The position numbers were made by a program, and so were the translations under genes. The notes below the pieces were generated by a model. That model made no database searches. It saw nothing but the letters and a program-made list of their open reading frames with translations, and was not told the origin of the DNA. DNA of 64,000 nucleotides from Aphrophora alni (lineage: Eukaryota; Arthropoda; Insecta; Hemiptera; Aphrophoridae), in contig OY740765.1 of NCBI GenBank assembly GCA_963513935.1, forward strand, positions 147,151,830 through 147,215,829, given 5' to 3'. This document shows positions 1 through 12,084 of this stretch, in pieces; within the stretch, counting starts at the first letter, position 1, and every line of letters begins with the position of its first letter.

Positions 1-29
1 TCCTAAAACTTGTGACTAAATAAGAGTAT

Positions 30-229
30 TTGTTAGTACAAGGGTCCGAGCATTGCTTATTCAGAGTTTATCTGGACCCCCTTATCGGCGCAAACCAAGC
101 CTTAAAGCCATTGAGAAATGCCGAAGTCAGCTACCGGCGCTTTGAGCGGCTTCTGAGAATTGCATTAAGTAGGAAATGGCCTCCATCAACAGAGACACGC
201 TCGCTTCTACACACGCACAAGCACATACG
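30..229 (+). CDS. Possible exon of unknown gene, ending in a strong splice donor
   Basis: An open frame of about 66 codons runs from 30 to 229 and is much GC-richer than its surroundings. It meets a consensus donor, CG|GTAAGTTT, with GT at 230-231. Read through the donor, the frame stops at TAA (231-233), which fits an exon ending there. There is no ATG in the frame, so it would be an internal exon or a 5' UTR exon. The translation is arginine-rich (ALSRKWPPSTETRSLL) and I do not recognise it. It could be an upstream non-coding exon of the LRR gene that starts at 29.4 kb, or belong to another gene or an old repeat. The acceptor side is poor: the only AG nearby, around 39-40, lacks a pyrimidine tract. 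Confidence 0.3.
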
Positions 230-233
230 GTAA

Positions 234-2100
234 GTTTATGTGCTTTGGGTGATCTCTATATCAGTAGAAGTCCACGTGAGGTTTTTTTTGCCTCAAGGAC
301 TTTTCTGAACTTGGAGAACCGGTTGACACCGTGAAAAAAAAGGTATTTTTATATATTTAGCCTATAGGCCTACCCTAAAGATAATCGCGGCTCTGGCGGA
401 AATGATTGATTACAGTACGATGATACATACAATCTAATTATGCCTATGTTATTTACAAGTAGGTAAGATTATCTAATTTAGCTAAAAAATAATATCAGTG
501 AAATACCAAATAACCATTAAAAACATGAATTAAATTAGGTATAAATAATTAGCGTGCATGACAATAATATCATAGCTTATAGTAAATATTTAACTGTAAC
601 ACTTAATTACATCGTACCTGATTAAAACATAAGAATAGTTGAAATTCAAATTTACCCGGTTTCAATTGAAAAAAATTGTTTTCACTCTGCTAAACATGAT
701 AACTTCAAAGGAGAACGCACTCTCACCACCACTTCTCGTCTTGATACTCTACAGAGCAGTTGTAGTCTACTGAGAGATAACAAAGGCGATCTGGCAATGC
801 AGCAAACAAAAGCCAAGATGCCGCCAAAACTCTTGCAATGTCACGGGACTACAAATGACAGTGTTTTGACACCCCAACAGAATTTTTAATTAAAGAAGAA
901 TTTTAATATCTCGGGATAAGCATTCGGCCGGTCATGAACAAACTTGTAAATGACGCTTCCATATTTTGAATATTGTGAAAATTTGTGATACCTAAAATTG
1001 TAACTTTAACTTGTACACCAAAGAAATGGTTGTATTAAGATTTGAAATATGAAAATAAACCGGGAGATTTATAATTGGACTAGAGAGAATATCACGTGAG
1101 TCAAATGAATGAGTGAAAATAAATATTAAAACAAGGGTAAATAAAATTTAATATAGATTTCCAAAAGATTAATTTGATGTATAAAATGTTAGTTGTAAGT
1201 TGTAATAAATATTTAAGTGATAATTGTGTTGTGATAACAGACAGAACAGGTTGTCATACAAATGATTTGAGCAGTGTCCGTGGTGCAGGGTATGTGAACA
1301 GTTTTTAGCTGACTTGGTTCATTGGAAATAAGACGCTTATGTTGAATCTAGACAAAATGGACATGTGGTTTTCCAGTTGAAAGTTGATCTCTGACCTAGC
1401 AAGACGTATTATTTTGTTTAAAGAAGTTTTTACGAATGTAGTGAATATACTATTGTATTACTGTGGCATCTGACCTAGTTAGATATGTTTTCTGTCTAAA
1501 AGAAGTTTTAGAATGATGTAGTGTTAATGTTCTAACAAGTTTAAAGACGGAATTTGACGTTGTAAGACGTATTTTTGTTTGAGGAGATTTTCAGACAATA
1601 GCTTGCAGTAGAGTGATGAACTTTGTGCGAAGTACTGTGAATTTAAAAGGACAATTGATATCGTCGACGTGCTAATTTCATCTACAAGGAGACTGGATTC
1701 CAAGATGAGGGAAGCTTATCACAAAATGACACTCACCATGGAGACGACCACATGCGGTAACAAAGAATGATAGACAGTTTCATATAAATTTTGTATATAA
1801 AGGAACTTTTGATATAAATATTTTAAAATTTGTTTTAATGAATAAATAATTGTATTGTAAGTAGTAAATTTGAAAAACTTAATTTAACTTTTAAATAAAA
1901 ATAACAATCTTTGATATATGAGAATAAAAAAGCTCATAATTAAAATAATTCTTAAAAGTTGCATCTAATTAACGTAGAGTCATTAAAAAGGATTTAGGTC
2001 TCTTCAAGACAGAATAATTTTAAATTTATGATATAGAAATTTTCAGATAATAATAAAAAATGTACCATGAAATATATGTATATGTATAACCATAATAAAT
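234..2100. other. Non-coding AT-rich stretch
   Basis: I see no convincing gene. A GC-richer patch at about 715-885 includes a 23-codon ATG frame starting in AAGATGCCGCC, too short to call. The stretch at 1240-1770 is also less AT-rich and may be an old repeat, but no family is recognisable. Confidence 0.4.
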
Positions 2101-2102
2101 AA

Positions 2103-2262
2103 TCATGTTCAGTTTCAGCACAACAAATAAGGTTTCTATTTTTACAAAAAACCACTTAAGAGTACACTTTTAAAAGTATCTACGACCCTGAGAGATTTTT
2201 ATGTAACAATAATTAACTTCTACTTTTTCAAAATTGATGAGTTAATTCCATTTGGCGCTCAT
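2103..2262 (+). repeat. LTR-end/primer-site-like repeat, copy 1
   Basis: This segment matches the reverse complement of about 53718-53872. Shared blocks are GTTTCAGCAC, AGAGTACACTTTTAAAAG, TTGATGAGTTAA and a terminal TTTGGCGC. The last resembles the TGGCGCC primer-binding-site core that follows the 5' LTR of many lysine-tRNA-primed retroelements. I infer a decayed LTR end plus leader. No gag or pol is visible alongside it. Confidence 0.4.
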
Positions 2263-5200
2263 ACGCTAAGCAATTTTCTTTAAATAAATACTTAATATTA
2301 AAAAGTGCCAATTTAAGATTAATTCAGATCAATATTAAATTCAACCCCTCTTTTATATATATATTTACAAATTGTTCAAAGATTTATATATTATTAGAAA
2401 TTCATTATAGTTATTGTTCACTGCATTTATCTTATTATATTGACAGAATATAAATTCTGTTCTGTTAACACTGAGTTTACTACTTTTATTTACTTTTAAA
2501 GAAAACACTTTTAACTTGGAGTAACGCTTCATCAACTGCAGTCTTCAAACGCCAGGACGCTACTGCAAGGACGTTATCTCGCACCATTCAAATTTTGCCT
2601 CCTTTTCCTTTCTTCTATCTATGATTTTGTTTGCGTAATGGTCTTGTATTCCAATTGGATAGCTAAATCACGTGACTCGAGTCGTGATTTTCATAGATTC
2701 TTATAAAGTTTTTCTTTTTATTAATTCTAATGTATTGTAAATTTCCATTTATTTATTCCGATTTATCTAATGTTGAAATATTATTTACTTATAAAATTTG
2801 GTTAATTGTGGACCATTGAATAGCTCTGGGTTCAAGATATCATTGCATAATGCAGAATTCTGTGTTCTGATATACAGTTCTAACATTGACTTATTCTAGT
2901 AATTACATACTAATATCTCTGACGTGAAATAATAGTGATTTACTGATAATTTAATTGTGATAAACATATTTTTATTGTACTCCAGCGCCTACGATTAAAT
3001 TTTAATAATATGGTTTTTAACATTTTACTGTTGTTACTATCTTGATTTCTGGACGGCATGTATTCAAGGTGGCTGGTTTGTTTACGTCCCATATCTATGA
3101 CAATTTGTTAAGATTGGAATTGATTTATGTTTGGAAATATCAACTTGTGTTTACAGTGAAATAAAGATTATTTAAATAAATAAAATATCTAATCACCACT
3201 TGTGCAGTGATTATTATTACATCTTTGTGATAAGTTTAGGTTAATTGTGTTGTTGTTTACACTATTTGGCCTAAATGTACATACATAATCTGCAGGTTTG
3301 CTATGCTAGCCTATTAAAATTTACATTATTTAGTTTATATTCGTCTCAATTTATTAAAGGTATCCAATTATTTACCAGTCAGTTTCTTTCATACTTATAA
3401 ATATTATTGGATTTACATGTGTTTTTAACCTTGGCTTTATTGGTACTTCTAATAGAGGTTATGTTTGTTGGCCTACTCATCAAATAGTTTGTTTACATTG
3501 GTGTGTTTAGGTTCCTTTATATGCTTTTTGAGTTATAGGCTATTTACTTTAATCTCAGATGGGATTTGTACTATTATACCTCATTTTGTGATTCTATGCT
3601 GTAATGTTTTACGCAAAACAAAGGCTATTATTGACTTTTAGAGTCAACAGATTCATTTCCCATATGCCTCACCTTTGTTAACCGCCATTATTCATATACC
3701 ACCTCCAACTCAGCCTACCAACAATTTCCAAACAGGGTCAAATCTAATACCAGAATAGTTAGCAGCTATAAATAATCTCATTAGTAAATTCCCCAATACA
3801 ATAACTAAGCAATTGGGTAGAACCAACTTAATTTAGTATGACATGAAGACCAAGTTTAATACAATAGTTTGATCTCGTCCTTATCATTTTGCACCATCTA
3901 AAGTTAATATATAATAAACTCAATATTAACCGCTATACCCAAATATTTTCCAATAATTTTACTTTTCCAATATATTTTTTTTTTACCAGTATATATAATA
4001 ACACTAAACTTCTAATCCTTCCTATTTTTTCTTCCTTTTCAGTTGTGAACTATTTTCTTTATTTCTCTTTTGTCTTGTGAGATTGGACTATTATGGAGCA
4101 CTGACTTCTAAGCAGGTTCTCTGGTTTTTCTTTCTTTTTAATTTCACCAGTGGTTTCATTCCATCATACTCTCGTTTCCATTCTCTCATTCTTCCCTGTC
4201 ATTTTCCTCAGCCTGTCCGGAGCACATTAGTTTTTACATTTAACTGATATATCCAGGAAATAGAAAATTTCCCCCCCCCCTTACAACCGAGGGTGACTGT
4301 GGCATTTGTCACATCGGTAGGCTGTGGGTTTGTTAAATCTTTGGTTGTGGCAAGGATTTGATTTGATCTGTGTGTGTGATGAACCATCTACGAGCGACCA
4401 ATATGATGGGCTAGTCGATCAGTGGCACGACAGTCAGTGCCGGCCTCACAGAGTGAGTTGACAGGTTTTTTGTTTTTGAAATTGAAATGCACAACTAATT
4501 AAAAATAATGGCAGGCTAAAATAATTAATTGAGAGGGGGGTCATGGGAACCGAGGTGTTGGCTAACAAACAACCATATAAATTTCATGGACAATCCCAAA
4601 TACCATTAACGGCCTAATTAGATTATGTTTTTACTAAGATATAATTATGGTAAATAATATTACATTTAATATACTCATAAAAGCTAGCTGGGATTCAGTA
4701 TTGGTTCGGTGAGATTATAAGATAGGAAATGGGTTATTACTTTGGGGGTTTGTCCAGCAATGGTCTTTTGGCCAAAGCTGGACATTTATATGAAATCCTT
4801 GGAAACATTCCCATGAAATATGGTGAGGTTTGCCTCGTCAGGAAATTACTGACATAAGTAAACAACACTGTATATATATATATATATATATAGACACTCA
4901 ACATTTAACATTTTAGTCCTTCCCTTTCTTTTTTAAAAGACAAATCTGTATGTTCAAAGAAGGTTTTAAGTTCAATTCAATTTATTCACAATTCTGTAAC
5001 TTTATTAAATAATTTAATATCAAAAGTTCAATTCTCAAAATAGTTATTTATAAATATCTCAATTGATTAATCTTTAAGATCTGATGTAAGATTCAATGGA
5101 TATATGAAAATTATAATTGCATTACCTTTAGGCTTGGGTAGACTTTTATAATAGTCTTCTTTTTTTCTTAAAAATTCATTCAATATTTAACTTATTCAAT

Positions 5201-5513
5201 ACTCACAGCTTTACATAGCAATTACCACTTCCATTATGTTTTTATCTGTTTAAATTCTTCAATTTTTTCTTGGAGCTGAACATAGGTGTTGTCTGTTTAA
5301 AAAAAGGAGGTCCAGTTGCCCAAAATATGACTTGGGTTTTGCAAAGATGGTATATAAGTTCCTTTTACTCATTTGTATTGAATCTTTGACCAATATGGTT
5401 TACAATTTGATACTCATTTTCACTTTTATTTTATTTCACATGTACCGCTTTCTTAAATTTATTACATATTACATCTTAATTTTAGTATATCTTAATTATT
5501 ATTTTAATTAATT

Positions 5514-5550
<37 letters not shown>

Positions 5551-6560
5551 ATCATATTGGATTTTGCTTTATTTCCCTCATTTATTTCGAATCTCGATGG
5601 GCAAGTCAATATCATTGCTTTACATCTATGTAGTGTACATCAATATCAACATTGTCATGTCATGGGCACTGTGTTTATTTAGATCATTTCTTAACCTTTA
5701 ATTTAACTAGTGCATGAAGTTATTTCTCTTTCTTTATTTTTTACCCTATACTCCCCCATAATGTTTAAATGGTTTAACAGTCCTATTTTATCTGTATAAC
5801 TCTACATTTGGATTTCAATTATGAATTACATATTGTTTATAAATCATCATTTTGTGTCCTAAGCAGGTTTATTACATTGTATTTACTTTTATTAGATTAT
5901 TATTATTTTAAAATTCTACTGTTCCCCGTGTTTATTTATTAATTTAAATCGTTTATTGGATATATTACTTTAATTTAATTTTAAAATGGTTATTTATTTT
6001 AACTAGCTTGCCATATTTTAAATCTATTTTTTGTATAAGTAATATTTTCAATCTAGCCTACTCTTTAGATTAAACTCATACAATTATTTTTTTGACTATT
6101 CTCTATACTTATTCCTTGATATTCTTTTATTATTATTAAATGCTTTGATTCTATTTAGCTTGGCCTTAGACTTTATTTTGTTATAATATATTTTCAAATA
6201 TAAAATATTTACTAAGTAATAGCTAAAGTAATACTAAGTAAAAACATAGCTAGCATTAATGATTATACAATATATTACAAAAAAAGAAAAACAAGGTGGT
6301 AACATTAAAAAAATATAAATTAAACAAATAAACATTTAACTAAGTATTTATGAAATTTTTCATTTGAAAATTCATCAAATTAGTAATATTTTGAAAAGAA
6401 AAAAAAACCATAAGGAAACATTGGTGAGTACCAACTAAACAAATTAAGTCTCTCAAAACTCAATGGTGCAACAGCTCCTGAAGAGCTTAGGCCTGCTAGA
6501 TGGCTTTTCAGTCAAGTAAAGTATGGTTAGCACTTCGAAATTTCTATTTGCTGTTGATTT
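2263..6560. other. Long AT-rich stretch without genes
   Basis: No supportable coding sequence. It contains a run of ten C at about 4271-4280, a TA microsatellite at about 4870-4892 and a run of 31 T at 5515-5545 that may be the antisense tail of a retroposon. A moderately GC-rich patch at 4285-4470 is unclassified. Confidence 0.5.
5515..5545. repeat. Homopolymer T31
   Basis: Uninterrupted run of 31 T. It could be a retroposed poly(A) tail read on the other strand, although no LINE or SINE body is recognisable beside it. Confidence 0.8.
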
Positions 6561-6599
6561 AACCTTCTCACCCTGAGTTCACTATTATTTGTAGCTTCC

Positions 6600-6725
6600 C
6601 AGTTTCCTTTATGTTTCCCAACTCCATTAAATTTTTGAGCCTCCATGAAGATTGAACCCAGAATCTCTCACTCGTGAATCCAGATTGCTAACTACCATAC
6701 TAACCAAAGGCTCAAAAAACAAAGT
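6600..6725 (-). repeat. Possible tRNA-derived SINE head
   Basis: Read on the minus strand, the segment has TTGGTTAGTATGG, which matches the pol III box A consensus at 10 of 12 positions. About 40 bp further on it has GGGTTCAATCTT, which resembles box B. This spacing and order are those of a tRNA-derived SINE head. No tail or TSD was found, so the call is tentative. Confidence 0.35.
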
Positions 6726-8849
6726 AACACTTGCACATTTCTACAGTAAATTGGCTATTTTTCATTTGATAATTCTTGAATATTTTGAGGAAAAAATATA
6801 CCGATATGCCAACATTAATAATTACTATCTAAACAAAGCGAATAATCATTTTTCATTTCAAAATTTAAAAAAATGATAAACACTTATCAAATAAGAAACC
6901 ATGAAAAAAGTATAACAAATACAGAATCAGGTTTTATAATTTTTATTTTGTTTTATATAATCAGTTTTGCCTTCATAATACATATGTATAAAACTTTTTC
7001 CCCTAAAAAATTTTTTTTTAAATAAATGCTCAGAACAAACATTTTGATTGAGCAAGTCGTATTATCTCAGTTTATATCTATTTTGAGTATCCTAAAGAGT
7101 GAAACAACATCCAGCATCTATTGTTTTATTGTACTTTATAAACAAACAGCAACAGCAGAGTGAACCCGGGCATGTTTATTAAATTGAAGTATTAACAAAT
7201 TTAATTTGTCTGGACACAAGATAAAACTTCTTACTGTAGTCTGCTTCACTAAACCCTCCAGTGTTATGAGGGTTGCCTAATACCAGAATTACAGAGGTAG
7301 CAGATATCTTAGACATTCCCCCACTCAAGGAGCCGACAAGCCGGATCGCACGGGGATTGTGGGCACCAGTAGTGCACCATCATCCGCCTAATCAACTGAA
7401 GCTTTGGAGTCAGATTCAGCTTTGGTAATCTGGATTTTAGAACTTCAGCTTCAGTATTTCCCTAGTCATTAGACCTTCCCAAATAATGGTGCATTAGTCG
7501 AAATCGGGTCGAGTCAGGATACCCCAGGTTAAATGTTGCATTAAATAATTTGATTTCGGTTAGTTATGGTCCATAGTAGAATGTCGGCCATTTTAGGCTA
7601 GCGTCTACACTTGGACCACTATATTATTAGAGTCAATCCATATTATTTCGAAGTAAGTATATAAATTAGTTATATGTAGTCATTAACCAATATTTAGAAT
7701 GTTTAGTTGTAGGTCGATAGGCCTGGACTGTGATCGTTGTACCAACCAAGTTCTAAAAGATCCACACCTCACCTCGCATTATAATGTTAAGCACAATTTA
7801 CACCCTCATCTCCCAAAAGGGGATATTTAACACAAATCAAATAAAGTAATCAATGTATTCAAACTAAATAACTAGAATACATAATAATGAGTTAATTTCA
7901 AGACCTACACTATAACCTTGAACATGAGTCAAATCAGGACTACCTTTTTCAATGATTCTGTTTAATCAAAATGTATTATTAGTTAATATAGTATGCAAAA
8001 ATTAAAATTTTCCAGGAATGGACAATATTTAATATTATTGAATTATTTGTTTTTAGATTGCTTGGAACATTTTGGAAATGTGCAAGAATTGGTGAAAGGA
8101 AAAGTCCTTATGTTGCAATTTTCTGTCTCTGCATGGCAGCGAATATTTTGTTTCGTTCATAGATCCGTAATTGCTAAGTGAATTATAATGTATATAATAT
8201 CACCTTAATACATTTTGTAAGTTATATGCATTACTAATTCTTAAATTTTATTTACCCCAAATGCAAAGTATATCCAATATTCGAGGCTAAGTGAAAATGT
8301 ATCACTACTTCACTGAATAACCTACACCCCACTAGTGCACTACCCTTAATTGGAATATAAACTGTCCGAAAAAAACTAGAGGACAGTCCATTAATCTGTA
8401 ATTTCACTACTAAAAGCACTAATATCAGTTACTTCTGGTATACTATTCTTTTCTATTACTATCAAGTGAACATTGTTATTGCTGCAGTAAGCTTACAGTC
8501 GGACTTGAATTATCCCAATCCTTTATTCTCTGCAAGAAAAAATGTAAATTGTTGACAAACAGGAAATATTTGATGAAAACTTTCCTAACAGAAGCAATCA
8601 ATATTTGGTTAAAATATTGCATACTACAGGATCTATGTATGACAAGTAGAATAAGCTACCTTCTGTTTAGGATTCCAGTGGCTTATATGCAACACCAATA
8701 TTCACATTCAATATTCAACATGGGATTTCTGAAATTCTAAAAAATCTATATGTAATTTATCACAGAAAAGTGGTGTACAACACAATCATGCGTCTTCAAG
8801 ATACTTTGTCTTTAAATTTGATATTTATTGTATTTTGTTTGAAACCTCT
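6726..8849. other. Non-coding stretch with one GC-rich island
   Basis: No gene seen. At 7230-7530 there is a distinctly GC-richer block (contains CCGGATCGCACGGGGATTG) that looks like a fragment of an unclassified repeat. The rest is AT-rich. Confidence 0.4.
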
Positions 8850-9029
8850 GGATTATTTATTCATATATATATTATTGTTTAAATTGTTTGTTTATAACAA
8901 TCTTTAAAATATGTTATGTCTGATGAAGACTAAACATCCATAGCTACATTGAAGACAAAATGTTTTAAGGATTGTTATAAACAGACAAAGTAAACAATAG
9001 TATATATATTATATATGAATAAACAATCC
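8850..9029. repeat. 180-bp foldback (palindromic) element
   Basis: The two halves are imperfect inverted copies: GGATTATTTATTC at 8850 against GAATAAACAATCC ending at 9029. Inside these lie paired TATATAT blocks and GTTTATAACAATCTTTAAAA against TTTTAAGGATTGTTATAAAC. The loop is about 35 bp and holds GTCTGATGAAGAC, itself a small palindrome. This is typical of a short foldback or MITE element. No clear TSD was found. Confidence 0.65.
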
Positions 9030-9157
9030 TAACTCAACATCAGTGATTCTATTGTGAAACCAGTTAAAATAATTAAAACATTTCAGTTTGTATACTTCTT
9101 TCAATTATTACACAAATGTTACGCCATATAGTCAGTCTCAAATTTAAATATAACATA

Positions 9158-9646
9158 CAGGTGTTTCTGAAATAGGTCGCCAAACTTCTGGAGTGAGTTC
9201 CTTGCATAAAAATAAATAAAAAAAGTTCCTGTAAACATGTGTCCTAAACCGCTTTGTTTTCAAACAATCTGGTGGCCATTTAAAATTTTTATTGTTGAAT
9301 ATCTCGAAAACCGTTAATTTTACAAAATAATTACAAGAGACAAAAAGTTTCTTCTTTTAACTACAAATATAATATTTTTAAATTTTTTATTTTATCTGTA
9401 AATCAAAGGATAATCCAGTCATTGATACAAAACTGAAAACATTTATTTTATTTTTTTTTTTTATTAGTTTTCTACAACACCTAAGATTAGGTCAGAAGAA
9501 ACTTTAAAAAACATATTAAGAATTTAAAGAAATAAAATCAAATCTATTTCCCAGATTCCAACAAATATGAATATGTAACCAATGGGGTTAACCATTTAAA
9601 AATATCAATCGATTGATGTTATTTGAAGCCTAATGTCAAAAATATT
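9158..9646 (+). mobile_element. Terminal part of a Tc1/IS630-like DNA transposon
   Basis: It begins CAGGTGTTTCTGAAATAGG right after a TA at 9156-9157, the target used by Tc1/mariner elements. It shares GCCAAACTT and the block AAATAAATAAAAAAAGTTCC with the element at 22737-23388, so the two belong to one family. A transposase tail of a compatible family lies at 10615-10983 on the same strand. The PLE insertion at 9662-10505 separates the two parts. No matching right terminal repeat was found, so the element is incomplete. Confidence 0.5.
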
Positions 9647-9661
9647 AATTGTATTAATTAG
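9647..9661 (+). repeat. 15-bp target-site duplication, left copy
   Basis: AATTGTATTAATTAG, repeated exactly at 10506-10520 on the other side of the PLE fragment. Confidence 0.75.
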
Positions 9662-10505
9662 AATTTAATAGGGCACATAGCCTATTAGATTGGTTAGATT
9701 TTGTATGGACAGGAGACAGGCTTACCTTGGAAAATGGTCCTTGGTATTACCTAATAGTACATAAGTAAGAAAACACACACAAAAAACACTAAAGTTTTGA
9801 AATATTTCGTAAACACTGTTCACTTTCTTAATCAGTAGAGTTAAGAAGAAGACTGAAGATTGAGTGTTGAACCAGTTTTATTTTATTAAAAAAAAAATTT
9901 TTAAAGTCTGTTGGGAAAGGGAAAAGGATAAAGGATGATTCATCTAAGGTTAAGATTAGGGAATTCTCTTGATTTTGTGACCCATTGATGAGACAGTTCC
10001 TATCTTAGTTCTGAAGAGAGTGATTTTATGATTTTTGTTGTGAAGCATTCATCAAGAGTGATAACGTTGTGGATTGCTGCATGTTGTGCAGTTGGTTTCT
10101 CCATATCCATGATTTTCACGTCATGTCTGTGGCCATTCATCCTGGTGCTTAAGTTGTCAGTGGTTAGGCCAATATATTGAGCTGGGCAAAACCTGCACTG
10201 TAGTTGGTAGATAACATTTTTCGTTGTACATGTGTGATGACCTTTAATTTTGAATTCTTTTTTACTAGAGGAACTATTGAAGTTGTTGGACGGGAGATGT
10301 ATTTTGAATGTTTTGCATCTAGGCATATTGCATGGAAAAGAACCGTGGGGAAGGTTAGGTTGTTTAGGTGTGTTGGGATCGGGGAGCTTGGGGTGAACTA
10401 ACATGCGTTTCAGATTTGTCGGCTGCCTAAACAAGACTCTGGGGGGTTCTGTGAGAAGATTATTTTCCAAGGTAAGCCTGTCTCCTGTCCATACAAAATC
10501 TAACC
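9662..10505 (-). mobile_element. Short Penelope-like element insertion with inverted ends
   Basis: An 844-bp insertion bounded by a perfect 15-bp direct repeat. It carries a GIY-YIG endonuclease frame on the minus strand. Its ends are perfect 43-bp inverted repeats, 9692-9734 against 10463-10505. The right arm abuts the TSD, while the left arm is preceded by a 30-bp tail (9662-9691). This arm-plus-tail layout matches that of the large PLE at 15.1-20.0 kb, although the proteins belong to different PLE lineages. The RT domain is absent, so the copy is 5'-truncated and inactive. A further fragment of the same family lies at 47835-48080. Confidence 0.7.
10000..10505 (-). pseudogene. PLE GIY-YIG endonuclease fragment, zinc-motif lineage
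   Basis: The minus-strand frame is open from the right end of the insertion down to a stop at 10000. The translation shows GSFPCNMPRCKTF, a Cys-pair motif that in many PLEs precedes the nuclease, then KNVIYQLQCRFCPAQYIG, which is the GIY...YIG core with the first block drifted to VIY, then the conserved Arg in TRMNGHR. In complete PLEs this domain follows the reverse transcriptase and nicks the target DNA. Here no RT precedes it and the C-terminal part with the catalytic Glu appears cut short. It is not the same family as the element at 15.3-19.8 kb, which has CQDCDSEYIGQTGRS. I infer a dead 5'-truncated copy. Confidence 0.75.
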
Positions 10506-10520
10506 AATTGTATTAATTAG
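10506..10520 (+). repeat. 15-bp target-site duplication, right copy
   Basis: Exact repeat of 9647-9661. Confidence 0.75.
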
Positions 10521-10614
10521 TTAGGCAGTGGTTTAGGCAACAATCGATCAATTTTCTTAGTCAGCTGATCTTTTAGTTTTTGTTATTCAGAACGAATGAC
10601 TATTTACATTTAGG

Positions 10615-10983
10615 TTGTTTAGTCAATTTAGGATTCAACGTTGTACATTTGATCACTTTTTACTCGGCGCACCAGCATACTACACACTGTATGTAACACA
10701 GCTAATGAACAATACATACGGATGGAAATGGATTGGTAAAGGAGGGCCAGTACCATGGCCTGCTGTGTCACCCGATTTAAATCCTATCGATTTTTAGGTT
10801 TGTGGACACTTTTGTTTATTCAAGGTCTATTACTAACGTTGAGATTCTTCGACAAACCATTATCACACTTGTAACATCATAAAAGACCAAACCAAAGTTT
10901 TTTAATGGGTAAGGCAATCAATACAAAGGCATATTAGACCGTGCTTTACCACAAACGGAGGACATTTTGAGCACCTATTGTGA
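10615..10983 (+). pseudogene. C-terminal remnant of a Tc1/IS630-like DDE transposase
   Basis: One frame reads GAPAYYTLYV, then W-I-G-K-G-G-P-V-P-W-P-A, then SPDLNPIDF. This is the block around the second and third catalytic acids of insect IS630/Tc1-type transposases, normally DGAPPH, WIGRGGP and SPDLTPLDFFLWG. The usual Asp before GAP is not visible in this frame. A stop follows IDF. Further on a shifted frame ends in CFTTNGGHFEHLL plus TGA at 10981-10983, the usual C-terminus of this family. It is therefore a frameshifted pseudogene of the C-terminal half. It probably belongs with the element end at 9158. Confidence 0.7.
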
Positions 10984-12084
10984 GGGTTTTTTTTGTCTTA
11001 ATCATGTCTCCTTTTCTGATTTTTCTGTCTTAAACTGTAGTCTTTTATTTATGAACAATAAATACTGTATTGCACTTTGAATTGTGATATTTTTTGAAAA
11101 GTTGTTTTTTGTCAATAATGAGTATAATAGGGTAGGGAAACACACAAAGTAGTAAAATAGATCATTTGAAGAAGGGAAGTATAGACCTATAATGAAGTTA
11201 GATGAAGTCGAAGTCATTAAAGTAAATAGGAAAGTTTTAAAAGAATTGGCAACTAAATTGATGAAGTAGAAGGAGAATGCAAGGCAAGGCTTAAAAGTAA
11301 AAATGTGAGTAAAAGTTAAAAGAAAAAATTGTAAATAAATAATGAACTATGAATATAATTTACTTAAAATATAACACTTCACTTTCACTACACATTAGAA
11401 AAGTATAAATCACTTTATGAGTAATAAATCAGAACATTTAGGGGTTAACCTAGTATAGATAATACTGTAAGATCGCTAACTAATCACAGAACTGATTAAT
11501 TATTTGGTTAGGATATAATAGACTAACACTAGAAACAATGTACTAGTTGAAAAGGATATTGCAGATAAAATAATTTTAAATAAATATATATATTGAATGT
11601 AATGTAATCAATCTCAATATAAACTATGTAGGTTAGAAGTTTTAAATATGTGAATACACAGAATCCAAGATAGACATCTTGGAATATAGGTCAGATTAGA
11701 CATATGTTGTTAGGAGCAATGAACTGAGTTCGAGAGTATTAAAATTAAATAAATATTAAGATGTAAATAGTTAAATAAATTAGTTGTAAGTGTATTTTAA
11801 ATTAATTTTTAAAGACTGGTTGTAATGTGAAATTTTATAAATGAATTGTGATAAAAATTAAGTGAAATCCAAGATTGTTATTGGTGGAAAAACGTTTAGC
11901 GTGAAAATGACGTCAATCGAAAATGGCAAACTAAGGTTTCTTTGTAAGTACAAAATTTATGAAAAAAAGGACGCGGGACCTGTGGAAGGCAGCTCCGAAA
12001 ATTTTGAAGATATACGAATCATCGTATAAGCTCATGACTATGTTAAAAATAGCTAAATTTTGATAAATATTAGGTACAGAAATA
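10984..12084. other. Non-coding AT-rich stretch
   Basis: No gene seen. Short open frames on both strands have AT-rich, low-complexity translations without motifs. Confidence 0.5.

Noticed and set aside
8917..8960. CTGATGA in the foldback loop as a hammerhead ribozyme
   Set aside because: The core CTGANGA is present but there is no GAAA partner at the right place; the following GAAGAC does not fit and no stem II forms between them.
9720..9735. AAG|GTAAG in the 43-bp arms of the small PLE as splice donors
   Set aside because: The match is good, but no acceptor or exon logic accompanies it, and the arms are explained by PLE end structure.
10204..10401. Plus-strand 65-codon frame
   Set aside because: Antisense to the GIY-YIG fragment; the translation has no motif.
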